The translations under genes were made by a program, and so were the position numbers. From Eubacterium sp. (GTDB lineage: Bacteria > Bacillota > Clostridia > Lachnospirales > Lachnospiraceae): a DNA stretch of 64,000 bases. Under the pieces are notes generated by a model that was not told the DNA's origin, made no database searches, and saw nothing but the letters and a program-made list of their open reading frames with translations. Where the stretch lies: NCBI GenBank assembly GCA_021769425.1, contig JAETSX010000031.1, positions 1 through 64,000 of the forward strand, written 5' to 3'. This document shows, one piece after another, positions 8,300 to 16,374 of this stretch (its first letter is position 1; every line of letters begins with the position of its first letter).

Positions 8300-9328
8300 A
8301 TGAATTTAACAGACCTTCAGATGGAACTCCGCTCTATGGAAAAACATATTTCTGAACTGCAGAAAGCCATAGAAGGGATGAAGCCCAAAACAGAGGAAGA
8401 AGAGAAAGAGGATTTTGCCAGAATTACAAGACTGGCATTGGAATATCCCATAAAGGACACAAATGTTTCCAGAGTTTCCCCTGTGCTCCAAAAGGAATAC
8501 ATGCAGGCTCTTTCCTGGCTGATGTTGTCTTTTGGAAGTAAGAAATGGGACAGATTACTATATTTATGTAGGATAGCATCAGGATGCGGGATGGAGCTAC
8601 ATGCGGAAGAATTGTATCGGGCAGGCTTGGAATTTCAGCCGGAGGATATGGAAAAAATCTGCATGGACTTTCAGAAACTGAAATATGCATTCCTGGCAGA
8701 TGCACTGGTGATTGCCAATATTTCCGGGGAGGCGTCAGAAAAGGAGATTTCATTGATAGCGGATATTGCCAGGGTATTTGGGTGTGAAAAATGGGAGGTA
8801 CAGGTGACAGCTCTGATTGCTAAGGGGATTTTAATCGGAAATTGGGATGTTTTGGAAGAAGTATCAGTTTTTTCAAAAGACAGATGGAAAATGCAAGAGA
8901 ATTTCAGGCAGTTAATTCCTGAGGAATGGATAGTATCCCACCGTAGGGAATGTGGGAGATTATGTGTAGAGGAATATAACGAAGCGCAAATTAAAAAATA
9001 TGTAGAGAATTCTTTTAGAAATTTTTTTGAGGAAAAAAGTCAGGGGAGTTTGCCTAAATATCCATGCATAATCAAAAGCCGCCTTCAGACGGGGGAATTG
9101 GTAACAAAGGGGGATGCGCTTGTTACATATGAGAAAGAAATCAAACAGGAAGAAAAAATATACGCCCCTTGCGACGGAGTCGTTTTCTTCCTGGAAGACA
9201 GAGAAAAAGATGCAGAAACCGGCAAGAAGATGAAATATATTGCAGCCTATGTAGTATCATATTTTGATGATTACCAGAAGTTTTCAATATGGTACTGGAA
9301 AAATAAGAAAAGGAAGGAGAAACAGTAA
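8300..9328 (+). CDS. TerB-like protein with C-terminal lipoyl/biotinyl-like domain
   Basis: 342 aa from ATG 8300 (GGAGGAAGG upstream; track start 8279 lies before it). N-terminal coiled coil (MNLTDLQMELRSMEKHISEL), a TerB-like helical domain around residues 120-185 (FLADALVIANISGEASEKEI), and a C-terminal stretch around 265-310 (SRLQTGELVTKGDALVTYE, then KIYAPCDGVVFFL) with the turn pattern of a barrel-sandwich hybrid (lipoyl/HlyD-like) domain. The usual lysine of a true carrier is not evident, so it may be structural. The stop overlaps the start of dynamin 3 (TAATG), implying coupling. Likely an adaptor in the complex. Confidence 0.65.
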   Translation: MNLTDLQMELRSMEKHISELQKAIEGMKPKTEEEEKEDFARITRLALEYPIKDTNVSRVSPVLQKEYMQALSWLMLSFGSKKWDRLLYLCRIASGCGMELHAEELYRAGLEFQPEDMEKICMDFQKLKYAFLADALVIANISGEASEKEISLIADIARVFGCEKWEVQVTALIAKGILIGNWDVLEEVSVFSKDRWKMQENFRQLIPEEWIVSHRRECGRLCVEEYNEAQIKKYVENSFRNFFEEKSQGSLPKYPCIIKSRLQTGELVTKGDALVTYEKEIKQEEKIYAPCDGVVFFLEDREKDAETGKKMKYIAAYVVSYFDDYQKFSIWYWKNKKRKEKQ

Positions 9329-11466
9329 TGGCGTTATTTACAGCAGATAATCCCCAGTTTGAGGCTTTTACAGCCAACATAGGCGGAATGATTGCAGAAC
9401 TTACAGAGGTAGCCCGGAAGGAGGATATCAGGAGGCTGGAAAAATTTGCCGCGGATTTTAAGTTAAAGACGGAAGATTTCTACCGGGAGAACCGTAAGCT
9501 GAATATAGGCGTGGTAGGGCAGGTGAAGGCAGGAAAATCATCCTTCCTGAACACATTGCTCTTTGAGGGCAAAGAGATTTTGCCCAAAGCCTCCACTCCG
9601 AAAACTGCCACACTAACAAAAATGGAATATTCCAGGGACAACATCATCCAGGTTGAGTATTATTCCCAGGAAGAATGGGAAGTGTTAGAAGAAAATGCGG
9701 TGGTGGATCTGGATGATGAAATCTATACTTCCGCCCGGGAAATCGTTGATATGGTAGAAAGGAACGGAGTGGATCCCCATCCATATCTGGAAAAAGGCAT
9801 GGAAAAAATTGAATTTGGGACATATGAAGATTTGATTTCCCATCTCAATGAATACGTGGGTGAAGACGGAAAATATACGCCTATTGTAAAAGCGGTGACC
9901 CTTTTCCTGAATAAAGAAGAATTTCAGGGGCTTTCCATTGTGGATACGCCGGGACTGAATGACCCAATCGCTTCCCGGACCATCCGCACCAAGGAATTTA
10001 TGGAGGTCTGCGATGTGGTGTTCTTTTTGAGCCAGTCCGGCAGTTTTCTGGACAAAAGCGACTGGACTCTGTTATCCAGCCAGCTTCCCCAGAAAGGAGT
10101 AAAGCGGCTTGTTTTGATTGCAAGCAAGTATGACAGCGGAATCCGTGATGTTTTAAGGGTTCAGGAAGAGGACGACATTTTCGGCGAGGATGAAAATACA
10201 GCCGATAATATTCCAAAGGCGTGTAAGCTCATCCGGCGGAAACTAAAAAAACGCGCAAAAAGCAAAGTTCAGGAATTTGTGAAAGATTTGGAAGCAAGGG
10301 GCAGTTCTTCGGAATTGATAGAAGTGATAAAACAATGTGCAGACCCTTTGATGGTTTCCTCCCTTGCTTATAATATGTCAGGCAAACAGCAGCAGGATTA
10401 CAGTCCGGAAGAAAAGAATATCTACTCCGCCCTGAAAATGTTTTCCGGGGATATAGAAGCTGATTTGAAATTATTGGGAAATTTCGATGAGGTGAAACAT
10501 CTGTTTTCAGAGGTAGTGGAGGAAAAAGAAAAAATCCTGGAAAGCAAGTCCAGAAGCTTTATCCCAAATGCCACAGAGGAAGCGGGAAACCTGCTTGCTT
10601 CTTTCCAGGAGAAGGCACAGAAGAGGATTCAGGCATTGGAGAAAAATGACAGGGAGCAGCTTCTGGAGCAGAAGAAATCTATGGAAGGGCAGATGGGAAA
10701 CATCCGGGCAGACATTTCTAACGTTTTCGGGGAATTTAACGCCAGGCTGGAATCGGAAAAGGCAGAGGGAATCCGACAACTGCGGGGAGCCGGGAAGGAC
10801 TATCTGGAGATAAAGGAGAGGACAGGGACAACTACCCATACCGGTTATTACACCACAGGGCATTTGTGGTGGAAGAAAACCCATTCCTATCAGTATGAGG
10901 AACATTATTCCTACTGCATTGCTGCAGATGCCATAGAGAATCTGAGAAAATATGGGATTGATGCAACCAATCAGGTAGAAGAGGTATTTTCCCAGGCGCT
11001 GCAGTTAAAAGAGATGAAACGGAAGATACTGAATGTGGTAGTAAATAATTTTGACCTTGGAAGTGAAACCTATGATTCCTCACTGTTTCGGATTATGGTG
11101 GAAGAAACGGTAAGCGCCATAGAATTTCCAGTGTTCCAGATAGATATATCAGATGCAATGGATAAAATTGCAGGGAAATTTACCGGGGAGATTACTTCCG
11201 CAGAACAGAAAACAGAATTGACCGCTGCCCTTCAGCGGGCAGTTTCACGCATTTATAACGAGCTGTGCGAAAAATTATCCCTTACTGTCAGGGAGTTTAA
11301 AGAATCTATGACAGGGATACAAGAAAAAATAGAAGATTCGCTTCTTAAAAATATTATAGAGGAATTTGATGCCCTGGCATTGCAGTGCCAGGATAAGGAA
11401 GCGGAGATTGCCGGATATCAGGAATATGTTTCCAGGCTGGAAAATTGCAGGAAAAGGCTGCATTAG
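9328..11466 (+). CDS. Dynamin-like GTPase 3 (large)
   Basis: 712 aa. Motifs: P-loop GQVKAGKSSF (about residues 64-73), switch LPKASTPKTATLT, G3 VDTPGLNDP, and G4 as ASKYD, where most relatives have TKxD or NKxD. A long helical stalk follows, interrupted around residue 500 by a Trp/His/Tyr-rich insert (TTHTGYYTTGHLWWKKTHSY) of unclear function. It most resembles LeoA-type bacterial dynamins in layout. No transmembrane hairpin is obvious. The start overlaps the preceding stop; the next gene begins 11 nt after its stop, so it is firmly in the operon. Confidence 0.88.
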   Translation: MALFTADNPQFEAFTANIGGMIAELTEVARKEDIRRLEKFAADFKLKTEDFYRENRKLNIGVVGQVKAGKSSFLNTLLFEGKEILPKASTPKTATLTKMEYSRDNIIQVEYYSQEEWEVLEENAVVDLDDEIYTSAREIVDMVERNGVDPHPYLEKGMEKIEFGTYEDLISHLNEYVGEDGKYTPIVKAVTLFLNKEEFQGLSIVDTPGLNDPIASRTIRTKEFMEVCDVVFFLSQSGSFLDKSDWTLLSSQLPQKGVKRLVLIASKYDSGIRDVLRVQEEDDIFGEDENTADNIPKACKLIRRKLKKRAKSKVQEFVKDLEARGSSSELIEVIKQCADPLMVSSLAYNMSGKQQQDYSPEEKNIYSALKMFSGDIEADLKLLGNFDEVKHLFSEVVEEKEKILESKSRSFIPNATEEAGNLLASFQEKAQKRIQALEKNDREQLLEQKKSMEGQMGNIRADISNVFGEFNARLESEKAEGIRQLRGAGKDYLEIKERTGTTTHTGYYTTGHLWWKKTHSYQYEEHYSYCIAADAIENLRKYGIDATNQVEEVFSQALQLKEMKRKILNVVVNNFDLGSETYDSSLFRIMVEETVSAIEFPVFQIDISDAMDKIAGKFTGEITSAEQKTELTAALQRAVSRIYNELCEKLSLTVREFKESMTGIQEKIEDSLLKNIIEEFDALALQCQDKEAEIAGYQEYVSRLENCRKRLH

Positions 11467-11477
11467 AGGATAAAACT

Positions 11478-14400
11478 ATGTCAAATGAAATTGAGAAAAA
11501 CACAAAAAAGTTAAGTGATGAACTGGATGCTTCCTTAAACCATGCTATGACAATCATTACAAAGGATTATCTGGGGATGCTGGAATCTTATGAGATTATG
11601 GAACCCACAGAGGAAGATAAGGATACCAGAATTTCGGAATGCGGAAAATTTTATAAATTGTCCCGGCTTGTTTTGAACAAAGAAGAAAATTTTCTGGACA
11701 AACTGACTACCATTGTAAATGTGGTATCTTCTATTGGATGCAGCCTGGCGACGGTGGTACATAGCGATGGACGCCGCATGGATTATTATCTGGGCATTGT
11801 ATCCAAACAGGCGCGTACAGAAACCGACCTAAAAAGGCGGGAGGCAAATGCAGCCGCTTTTCGCGGCGCTCTGGCAGGGAACCTGATGGGTTCTGATTTG
11901 GAAGAATTGCCAGGCAGTGAGGTGGAAAATCTTCAGAGCGCCGTGCTGGCGGGAAAAGGGAACTGTTACTCGTCCGTATCAGGCATTGTTGCGCTGCGGG
12001 ACAAAGAAAATAAGGGCATCGCAGGTTATGTGCAGGGAATTGAGAATCTGGTGGATTCCCTGAAAGGGCAGGAATATACGGTTGTCATGCTGGCGGATCC
12101 GGTAGATACCGCAGAACTGAAGGTGATCCGGCAGGGATATGAACTGCTGTACACCCAGTTGTCCGCATTTGCCCATCATGCGGTGACATTTAATGAAAGC
12201 GATACGGTATCTTTGTCCAAGGCAAGGTCAGAGGGCATATCCAAGGGAATCTCTACAGGCATTTCCATGACCCAGAGCAGATCCCGGTCGAAGGGAAGGT
12301 CTTTTGGGATGAGCGCAGGAATAGGGCTTGGAGTTCCACATGTGGCAAATGCAAATTTGGGGCTGAATGCTGGATTTAACAGCGGAACCTCTGATACCAT
12401 GGGAAGGTCGGATACCAGGAGCAGGAACTTACAGCAGAGTAAGTCTGTGACGGATACTGTTTCCACATCCAAGGCAGCAGGGAAGAGCATACAGTTCAAT
12501 TATGAAAACCGAAGTGTAAAATCTTTGTTGGATAAAATAGACAAACATTTGGAACGGCTGGATGAATGTGAAAGTTTTGGAGCCTTTGACTGTGCAGCTT
12601 ATGTGATTGCAAAAGACAGGGAAACAGTTCTGGCAGCTGCCAGCAACTATAATGCCCTGATGCGGGGAAAAGATTCCAGCGTGCAGGCATCCCATATCAA
12701 TTCCTGGTATAAGGAAGAAGAAACAAAGGTTTTGGGGCAGTACATAGGGTCTTTGGTGCATCCCCGCTTTGCATTGAGGAAAAGGCAGGGGGAATACCAG
12801 GAAGAAAAAATTATTGTGACTCCGGCATCCATTGTCAGCGGCGATGAGCTTGCCATACAAATCGGGCTGCCGAAAAAATCAATTTCAGGCATTACAGTCA
12901 TTCCAATGACGCCGTTTGGGCGAAACATAGCAGAAAGCGGTGAAGAACGGCTGTTTCTGGGAAATCTTTATCATATGGGCCATGAAGAAGGCGGGAATGG
13001 AAAACAGCAGGAAGTATGTGTGGATATTGAAAGTTTGGCTATGCATACGTTTATCACAGGTTCCACCGGTTCCGGGAAATCGACGACGATTTATTCCATG
13101 TTGGACAAATTGATGGTACATCCGGTAAAGGGACGGAAAGAAAACATAAAATTTATGGTAATTGAGCCTGCCAAAGGAGAATATAAAAATCGGTTTGGAG
13201 GCTATCCCAATGTAAAGGTTTATGGGACGAATGATAAGAAAATGCCTCTGCTGCGGATGAACCCATTCAGCTTCCCGGAGGATGTCCATGTCCTGGAGCA
13301 TATTGACCGCCTGATTGAAATATTCAATGTCTGCTGGCCTATGTATGCGGCAATGCCTGCAGTGCTGAAAGATGCCATCGAACGGGCATATATCTTGTCA
13401 GGATGGAATCTGACAACTTCAGAATGCAGCTATATGAAGGAAACGCCCCTGTATCCTTCTTTTATTGATGTGCTGCAGCAGATTAATGTAGTTATGGAAG
13501 AGTCCGCTTATTCTTCCGATACCAGGGGAGATTACAAAGGAGCATTGTGCACCAGGCTGAGATCACTGACCAATGGTTTGTACCGGCAAATTTTCACCAG
13601 TGATGAACTGTCCCAAGAAGAACTGTTTGAGAGCAATGTTATTATAGATTTAAGCAGGACAGGATCCAGTGAAACGAAAGCGCTGATTATGGGATTGCTG
13701 GTGATGAAACTGCAGGAATACCGCATGGCAAATGCAGGCAGAGGAAATGAACCCCTGAAACATGTTACCGTGTTGGAGGAAGCCCATAATATACTGAAAA
13801 GGACATCAACGGAGCAATCCGGGGAAAGCGCGAACTTGCTTGGAAAATCTGTGGAAATGCTGGCAAATTCCATTGCAGAGATGCGGACCTTTGGAGAAGG
13901 ATTTGTGATTGCGGATCAGGCTCCTGGCCTGATGGATATGTCTGTCATTCGGAATACCAACACGAAAATTGTACTGCGCCTGCCGGATTTGCAGGATCGG
14001 GAACTGGTTGGAAGAGCTGCGGGACTGAATGAGGACCAAATATTGGAATTATCTAGGATAAAGACATTTGTTGCAGCAGTGTACCAAAATGACTGGCTGG
14101 AGCCTGTGCTCTGTAAGATTGATACAAATTTCAGGGAAGTTCCACAGTTCCGTTATGAAAAGCGAAAAGCAGATGACAGAGAGAAATACAGGATTTTGGA
14201 ATATGTGCTGCTGCCCATTGACAAAAGAAAAAAATTAGATGGCAGGTATGTTGCCGGCCTGATTAATGAGGTACAAAAACTGCAGATACCGGCTGAAGTA
14301 AAAATTGCATTTCTGGAATATGCCAAAACAGCGGATGATAGTGCAATTCAAAAGTTACGGGAAAAAATAGTGTACCATATTTTTGATTCAGAAGAGGCGT

Positions 14401-14621
14401 TTTGTTTTGCAAAAGGGAAAGAGGATGATATTGCATTCTGGCGGAACTGCCTGTTAAAACGGCTGGAACCTGATGTCACAATCTTGCCTGAATATGTTCA
14501 AAATCAGATTCTTGCACTTCTTGCAAAAGAAAAGGCGCAGTTTGACGGGAAGGAAGAATCGGTGTCTTCCTTTAACAGGTTGATGGACTATATAGAGGAG
14601 AACAAGGCATGGCATTATTAG
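11478..14621 (+). CDS. HerA/VirB4-like P-loop ATPase (DUF87-type)
   Basis: 1047 aa from ATG 11478 (AGAGGA upstream; the track start 11445 lies inside the previous gene). Residues about 250-345 form a Ser/Gly-rich low-complexity linker (SKARSEGISKGISTGI). The motor domain begins near 520 with Walker A GSTGSGKST (about 528-536) and Walker B VTVLEEAHNI (about 763-772), followed by a sensor-like EMRTFGEGFVIADQAP, the pattern of hexameric HerA/FtsK/VirB4 DNA or protein pumps. A MIEPAKGEYK-like segment follows Walker A, as in DUF87 proteins. HerA-like ATPases pair with nucleases in several defence systems; here the HNH gene overlaps its 3' end by 13 nt. Confidence 0.88.
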   Translation: MSNEIEKNTKKLSDELDASLNHAMTIITKDYLGMLESYEIMEPTEEDKDTRISECGKFYKLSRLVLNKEENFLDKLTTIVNVVSSIGCSLATVVHSDGRRMDYYLGIVSKQARTETDLKRREANAAAFRGALAGNLMGSDLEELPGSEVENLQSAVLAGKGNCYSSVSGIVALRDKENKGIAGYVQGIENLVDSLKGQEYTVVMLADPVDTAELKVIRQGYELLYTQLSAFAHHAVTFNESDTVSLSKARSEGISKGISTGISMTQSRSRSKGRSFGMSAGIGLGVPHVANANLGLNAGFNSGTSDTMGRSDTRSRNLQQSKSVTDTVSTSKAAGKSIQFNYENRSVKSLLDKIDKHLERLDECESFGAFDCAAYVIAKDRETVLAAASNYNALMRGKDSSVQASHINSWYKEEETKVLGQYIGSLVHPRFALRKRQGEYQEEKIIVTPASIVSGDELAIQIGLPKKSISGITVIPMTPFGRNIAESGEERLFLGNLYHMGHEEGGNGKQQEVCVDIESLAMHTFITGSTGSGKSTTIYSMLDKLMVHPVKGRKENIKFMVIEPAKGEYKNRFGGYPNVKVYGTNDKKMPLLRMNPFSFPEDVHVLEHIDRLIEIFNVCWPMYAAMPAVLKDAIERAYILSGWNLTTSECSYMKETPLYPSFIDVLQQINVVMEESAYSSDTRGDYKGALCTRLRSLTNGLYRQIFTSDELSQEELFESNVIIDLSRTGSSETKALIMGLLVMKLQEYRMANAGRGNEPLKHVTVLEEAHNILKRTSTEQSGESANLLGKSVEMLANSIAEMRTFGEGFVIADQAPGLMDMSVIRNTNTKIVLRLPDLQDRELVGRAAGLNEDQILELSRIKTFVAAVYQNDWLEPVLCKIDTNFREVPQFRYEKRKADDREKYRILEYVLLPIDKRKKLDGRYVAGLINEVQKLQIPAEVKIAFLEYAKTADDSAIQKLREKIVYHIFDSEEAFCFAKGKEDDIAFWRNCLLKRLEPDVTILPEYVQNQILALLAKEKAQFDGKEESVSSFNRLMDYIEENKAWHY

Positions 14622-15313
14622 ATAATATGAAGGACATAACGGAAATATCGGAAAAGAAAGGAAAGATAGAGCCAGGGTTCAGTGAAGATGCGCTGAAAAC
14701 TTATGAAAAGCTGTTTGAAAGAGGGGATTTTTTTGAAAATGTGAGGGAAGAGGATACAGAGGGCAGATGGGATGATATCCCTGAATCAAAGGAATCTTCC
14801 GAATCAGACCGAATACCTCAGCCGGAGAAAATTCCCGAATCAGAAGAACTGCCCAGAATGGATGTAAGGGGATGCCCCATTGATGGAAATGGAGGAAACT
14901 GGGAAGGGGAAAGAGGAAATTCCACCTGGGTTCCGGACAGAAATGACGTTCCCAGAAATCCGTTGACAAATCCAGATAAGCTCACATGGGAGGAACTTCT
15001 GGATAAATATGGGATAGACGGAATACCCTTTAAGGATGGCGAGGCAGATTTTTCAGAAGTGTCAAAGGGGGAAGTTGAAATTGATGACTTTACAGATGAC
15101 AGAGCTGCAAATTTTGACCAGGCAGATGAAAAATTAGCAGAGCAGAATGGATGTACCCCAGAAGAGGTTGCGAAGTGGAGAGAAGGGCATAAGTATACCT
15201 GGCATGAATGTAAGGATTGCAGGACAATGCAGAAGGTTCCAACAGAGATTCACGGCAATGTCCCTCACTCCGGCGGTGTGTCAGAATACAGGATGCGGGA
15301 AGCAGAAGAATAA
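14609..15313 (+). CDS. HNH/Endo VII-type nuclease toxin
   Basis: 234 aa. Residues about 1-90 are acidic and disordered (many E, S, P). The C-terminal half has the layout of polymorphic-toxin HNH nucleases: TWEELLDKYGIDGIPFKDGE, then VEIDDFTDDRAANFDQAD, then YTWHECKDCRTMQKVPTEIH and NVPHSGGVSEYR. The conserved W-H and IHxxVPHxGG histidines are present, though the common WHH reads WHE. No signal peptide, LXG or PAAR domain is seen. The ATG overlaps the end of the ATPase gene, so the two are co-translated. Predicted DNA- or RNA-cleaving effector of the operon, neutralized by the next gene's product. Confidence 0.85.
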   Translation: MALLDNMKDITEISEKKGKIEPGFSEDALKTYEKLFERGDFFENVREEDTEGRWDDIPESKESSESDRIPQPEKIPESEELPRMDVRGCPIDGNGGNWEGERGNSTWVPDRNDVPRNPLTNPDKLTWEELLDKYGIDGIPFKDGEADFSEVSKGEVEIDDFTDDRAANFDQADEKLAEQNGCTPEEVAKWREGHKYTWHECKDCRTMQKVPTEIHGNVPHSGGVSEYRMREAEE

Positions 15314-15394
15314 AGGTAACAGTTTGGCCCAGAACGTTGCATTGGCTGAAGCCAAAGACTGAACGATTACGAATAAAGAAAGGAAAGAGGTAAA

Positions 15395-15838
15395 ATGGAA
15401 ACGATCTGTAAAGACAGGGTGTTTGGAGAAATGACATATAAACATAGGTGGTATAAGCAGCAGTCTGTGGCAATGTTTGGAAAATCCTGGAATATAAAAG
15501 TTGTTGCCAAGGCATATTCGGGAAAGCACATAACAGAAGAACAGAGAAGAGCTTACAGAACCTTTTCTGAAAAGGAAGCAGAAGTGTTAAAACTGGCGGG
15601 AGAAAAATTGAAATCTTATGTGAATGATAGTTTAGAAGGAGGATTAATCGGAGGGAATAAGATAAAAAAGGTAGAACAGGTTTGTGAACTTGAACAGATG
15701 ATAACGCCGACATCATTATTGTTTAAACAGGATGGAACGGCAATCCTATTATTCGATTGCCTGTGGGATGTGGAGAATGGAGTAGCGGTAAAATTGTTTC
15801 CGGAAATGGCTGTCGGCCCGCAGGATATATTTTTATAA
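15395..15838 (+). CDS. Probable immunity protein for the HNH toxin
   Basis: 147 aa, GAAAGGAAAGAGG ribosome binding site. The ending (ILLFDCLWDVENGVAVKL, then VGPQDIFL) resembles immunity proteins of the DUF6985/DUF2004 type, which end in a Trp-containing FDCxWDxExG strand and commonly sit behind HNH or other polymorphic nuclease toxins. The gene is 81 nt after the nuclease stop with no terminator between. Expected role: binding and inhibiting the nuclease in the producing cell. Family assignment is from memory of motifs, so moderate. Confidence 0.65.
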   Translation: METICKDRVFGEMTYKHRWYKQQSVAMFGKSWNIKVVAKAYSGKHITEEQRRAYRTFSEKEAEVLKLAGEKLKSYVNDSLEGGLIGGNKIKKVEQVCELEQMITPTSLLFKQDGTAILLFDCLWDVENGVAVKLFPEMAVGPQDIFL

Positions 15839-15886
15839 GATATAGAATGAAGCTGATACCGTTGTAATATGTAATGAATTGCAAGA

Positions 15887-15978
15887 TATACTCCAGAGCA
15901 TACTTATTTGCCAAATGATTTGCTGTCTCCCTTAAAATAATGCAGGTCTGTTGGCAAATCATTTGGCTCACGGGTATA
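15887..15978 (+). repeat. Dispersed ~92-bp imperfect palindrome, copy 1
   Basis: Runs from TATACTCCAGAGCATACTTA through TTTGCCAAATGATTTGCT to GGCAAATCATTTGGCTCACG and GGGTATA. Ends and inner arms are inverted to each other. Other copies: 50857-50946 (same orientation), 59968-60060 and 61391-61482 (opposite), half copy 40348-40382. No coding content. Presence inside the mobile element as well as the chromosome suggests a genome-wide repeat. Confidence 0.8.
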
Positions 15979-16033
15979 GCTTGGAAGTCAGGCTTCCATC
16001 TTTGTAACATAAAAGCATATGGTAATAAAAAGG

Positions 16034-16076
16034 AAATCAGGAGTATCTGAGTATAGCAGGATACTTCTGATTTTTT
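16034..16076 (+). terminator. Rho-independent terminator
   Basis: AAATCAGGAGTATC pairs with GATACTTCTGATTT (one G-T) and is followed by TTTTTTG. It ends the long operon after the immunity gene, and suggests the zinc-ribbon gene at 16375 is transcribed separately. Confidence 0.85.
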
Positions 16077-16374
16077 GTCATAAGAAATGCGGTGAGGATA
16101 TTTTTGGGTATATTTTTGAAAAAAGGTTTGAAGAATTTTTTATAACTGTTTGCCATCAATTTCTATAAATTGTCTTTTTGTCTCGTTCTGCAAAATAAAA
16201 ATATATGAAAAATAAAATGGGAAAGACAGAACGTGTCATGCTTGTTTGCTAAAATAGAATTGTTAAAAGGGAGGTGATAGGGTTCATGTTTTAAATATAG
16301 AAGGCAGCAGGGAAATGTTTGGAAAATGAAAAGTTGAAAACAGCAAATGTAGTGCAGACAAGGAGGAAAATACA

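Larger units (their letters stand above)
15839..16374. other. Intergenic region closing the dynamin operon
   Basis: About 535 bp. It contains a copy of the ~92-bp dispersed palindrome (15887-15978), a strong terminator (16034-16076) and an AT-rich stretch leading to the ribosome binding site of the next gene. No gene found; minus-strand ORFs here are shadows of the palindrome. Confidence 0.6.

Noticed and set aside
12176-12499. Minus-strand ORFs opposite the ATPase linker
   Set aside because: Shadow of the low-complexity Ser/Gly coding region; no ribosome binding site or family match.
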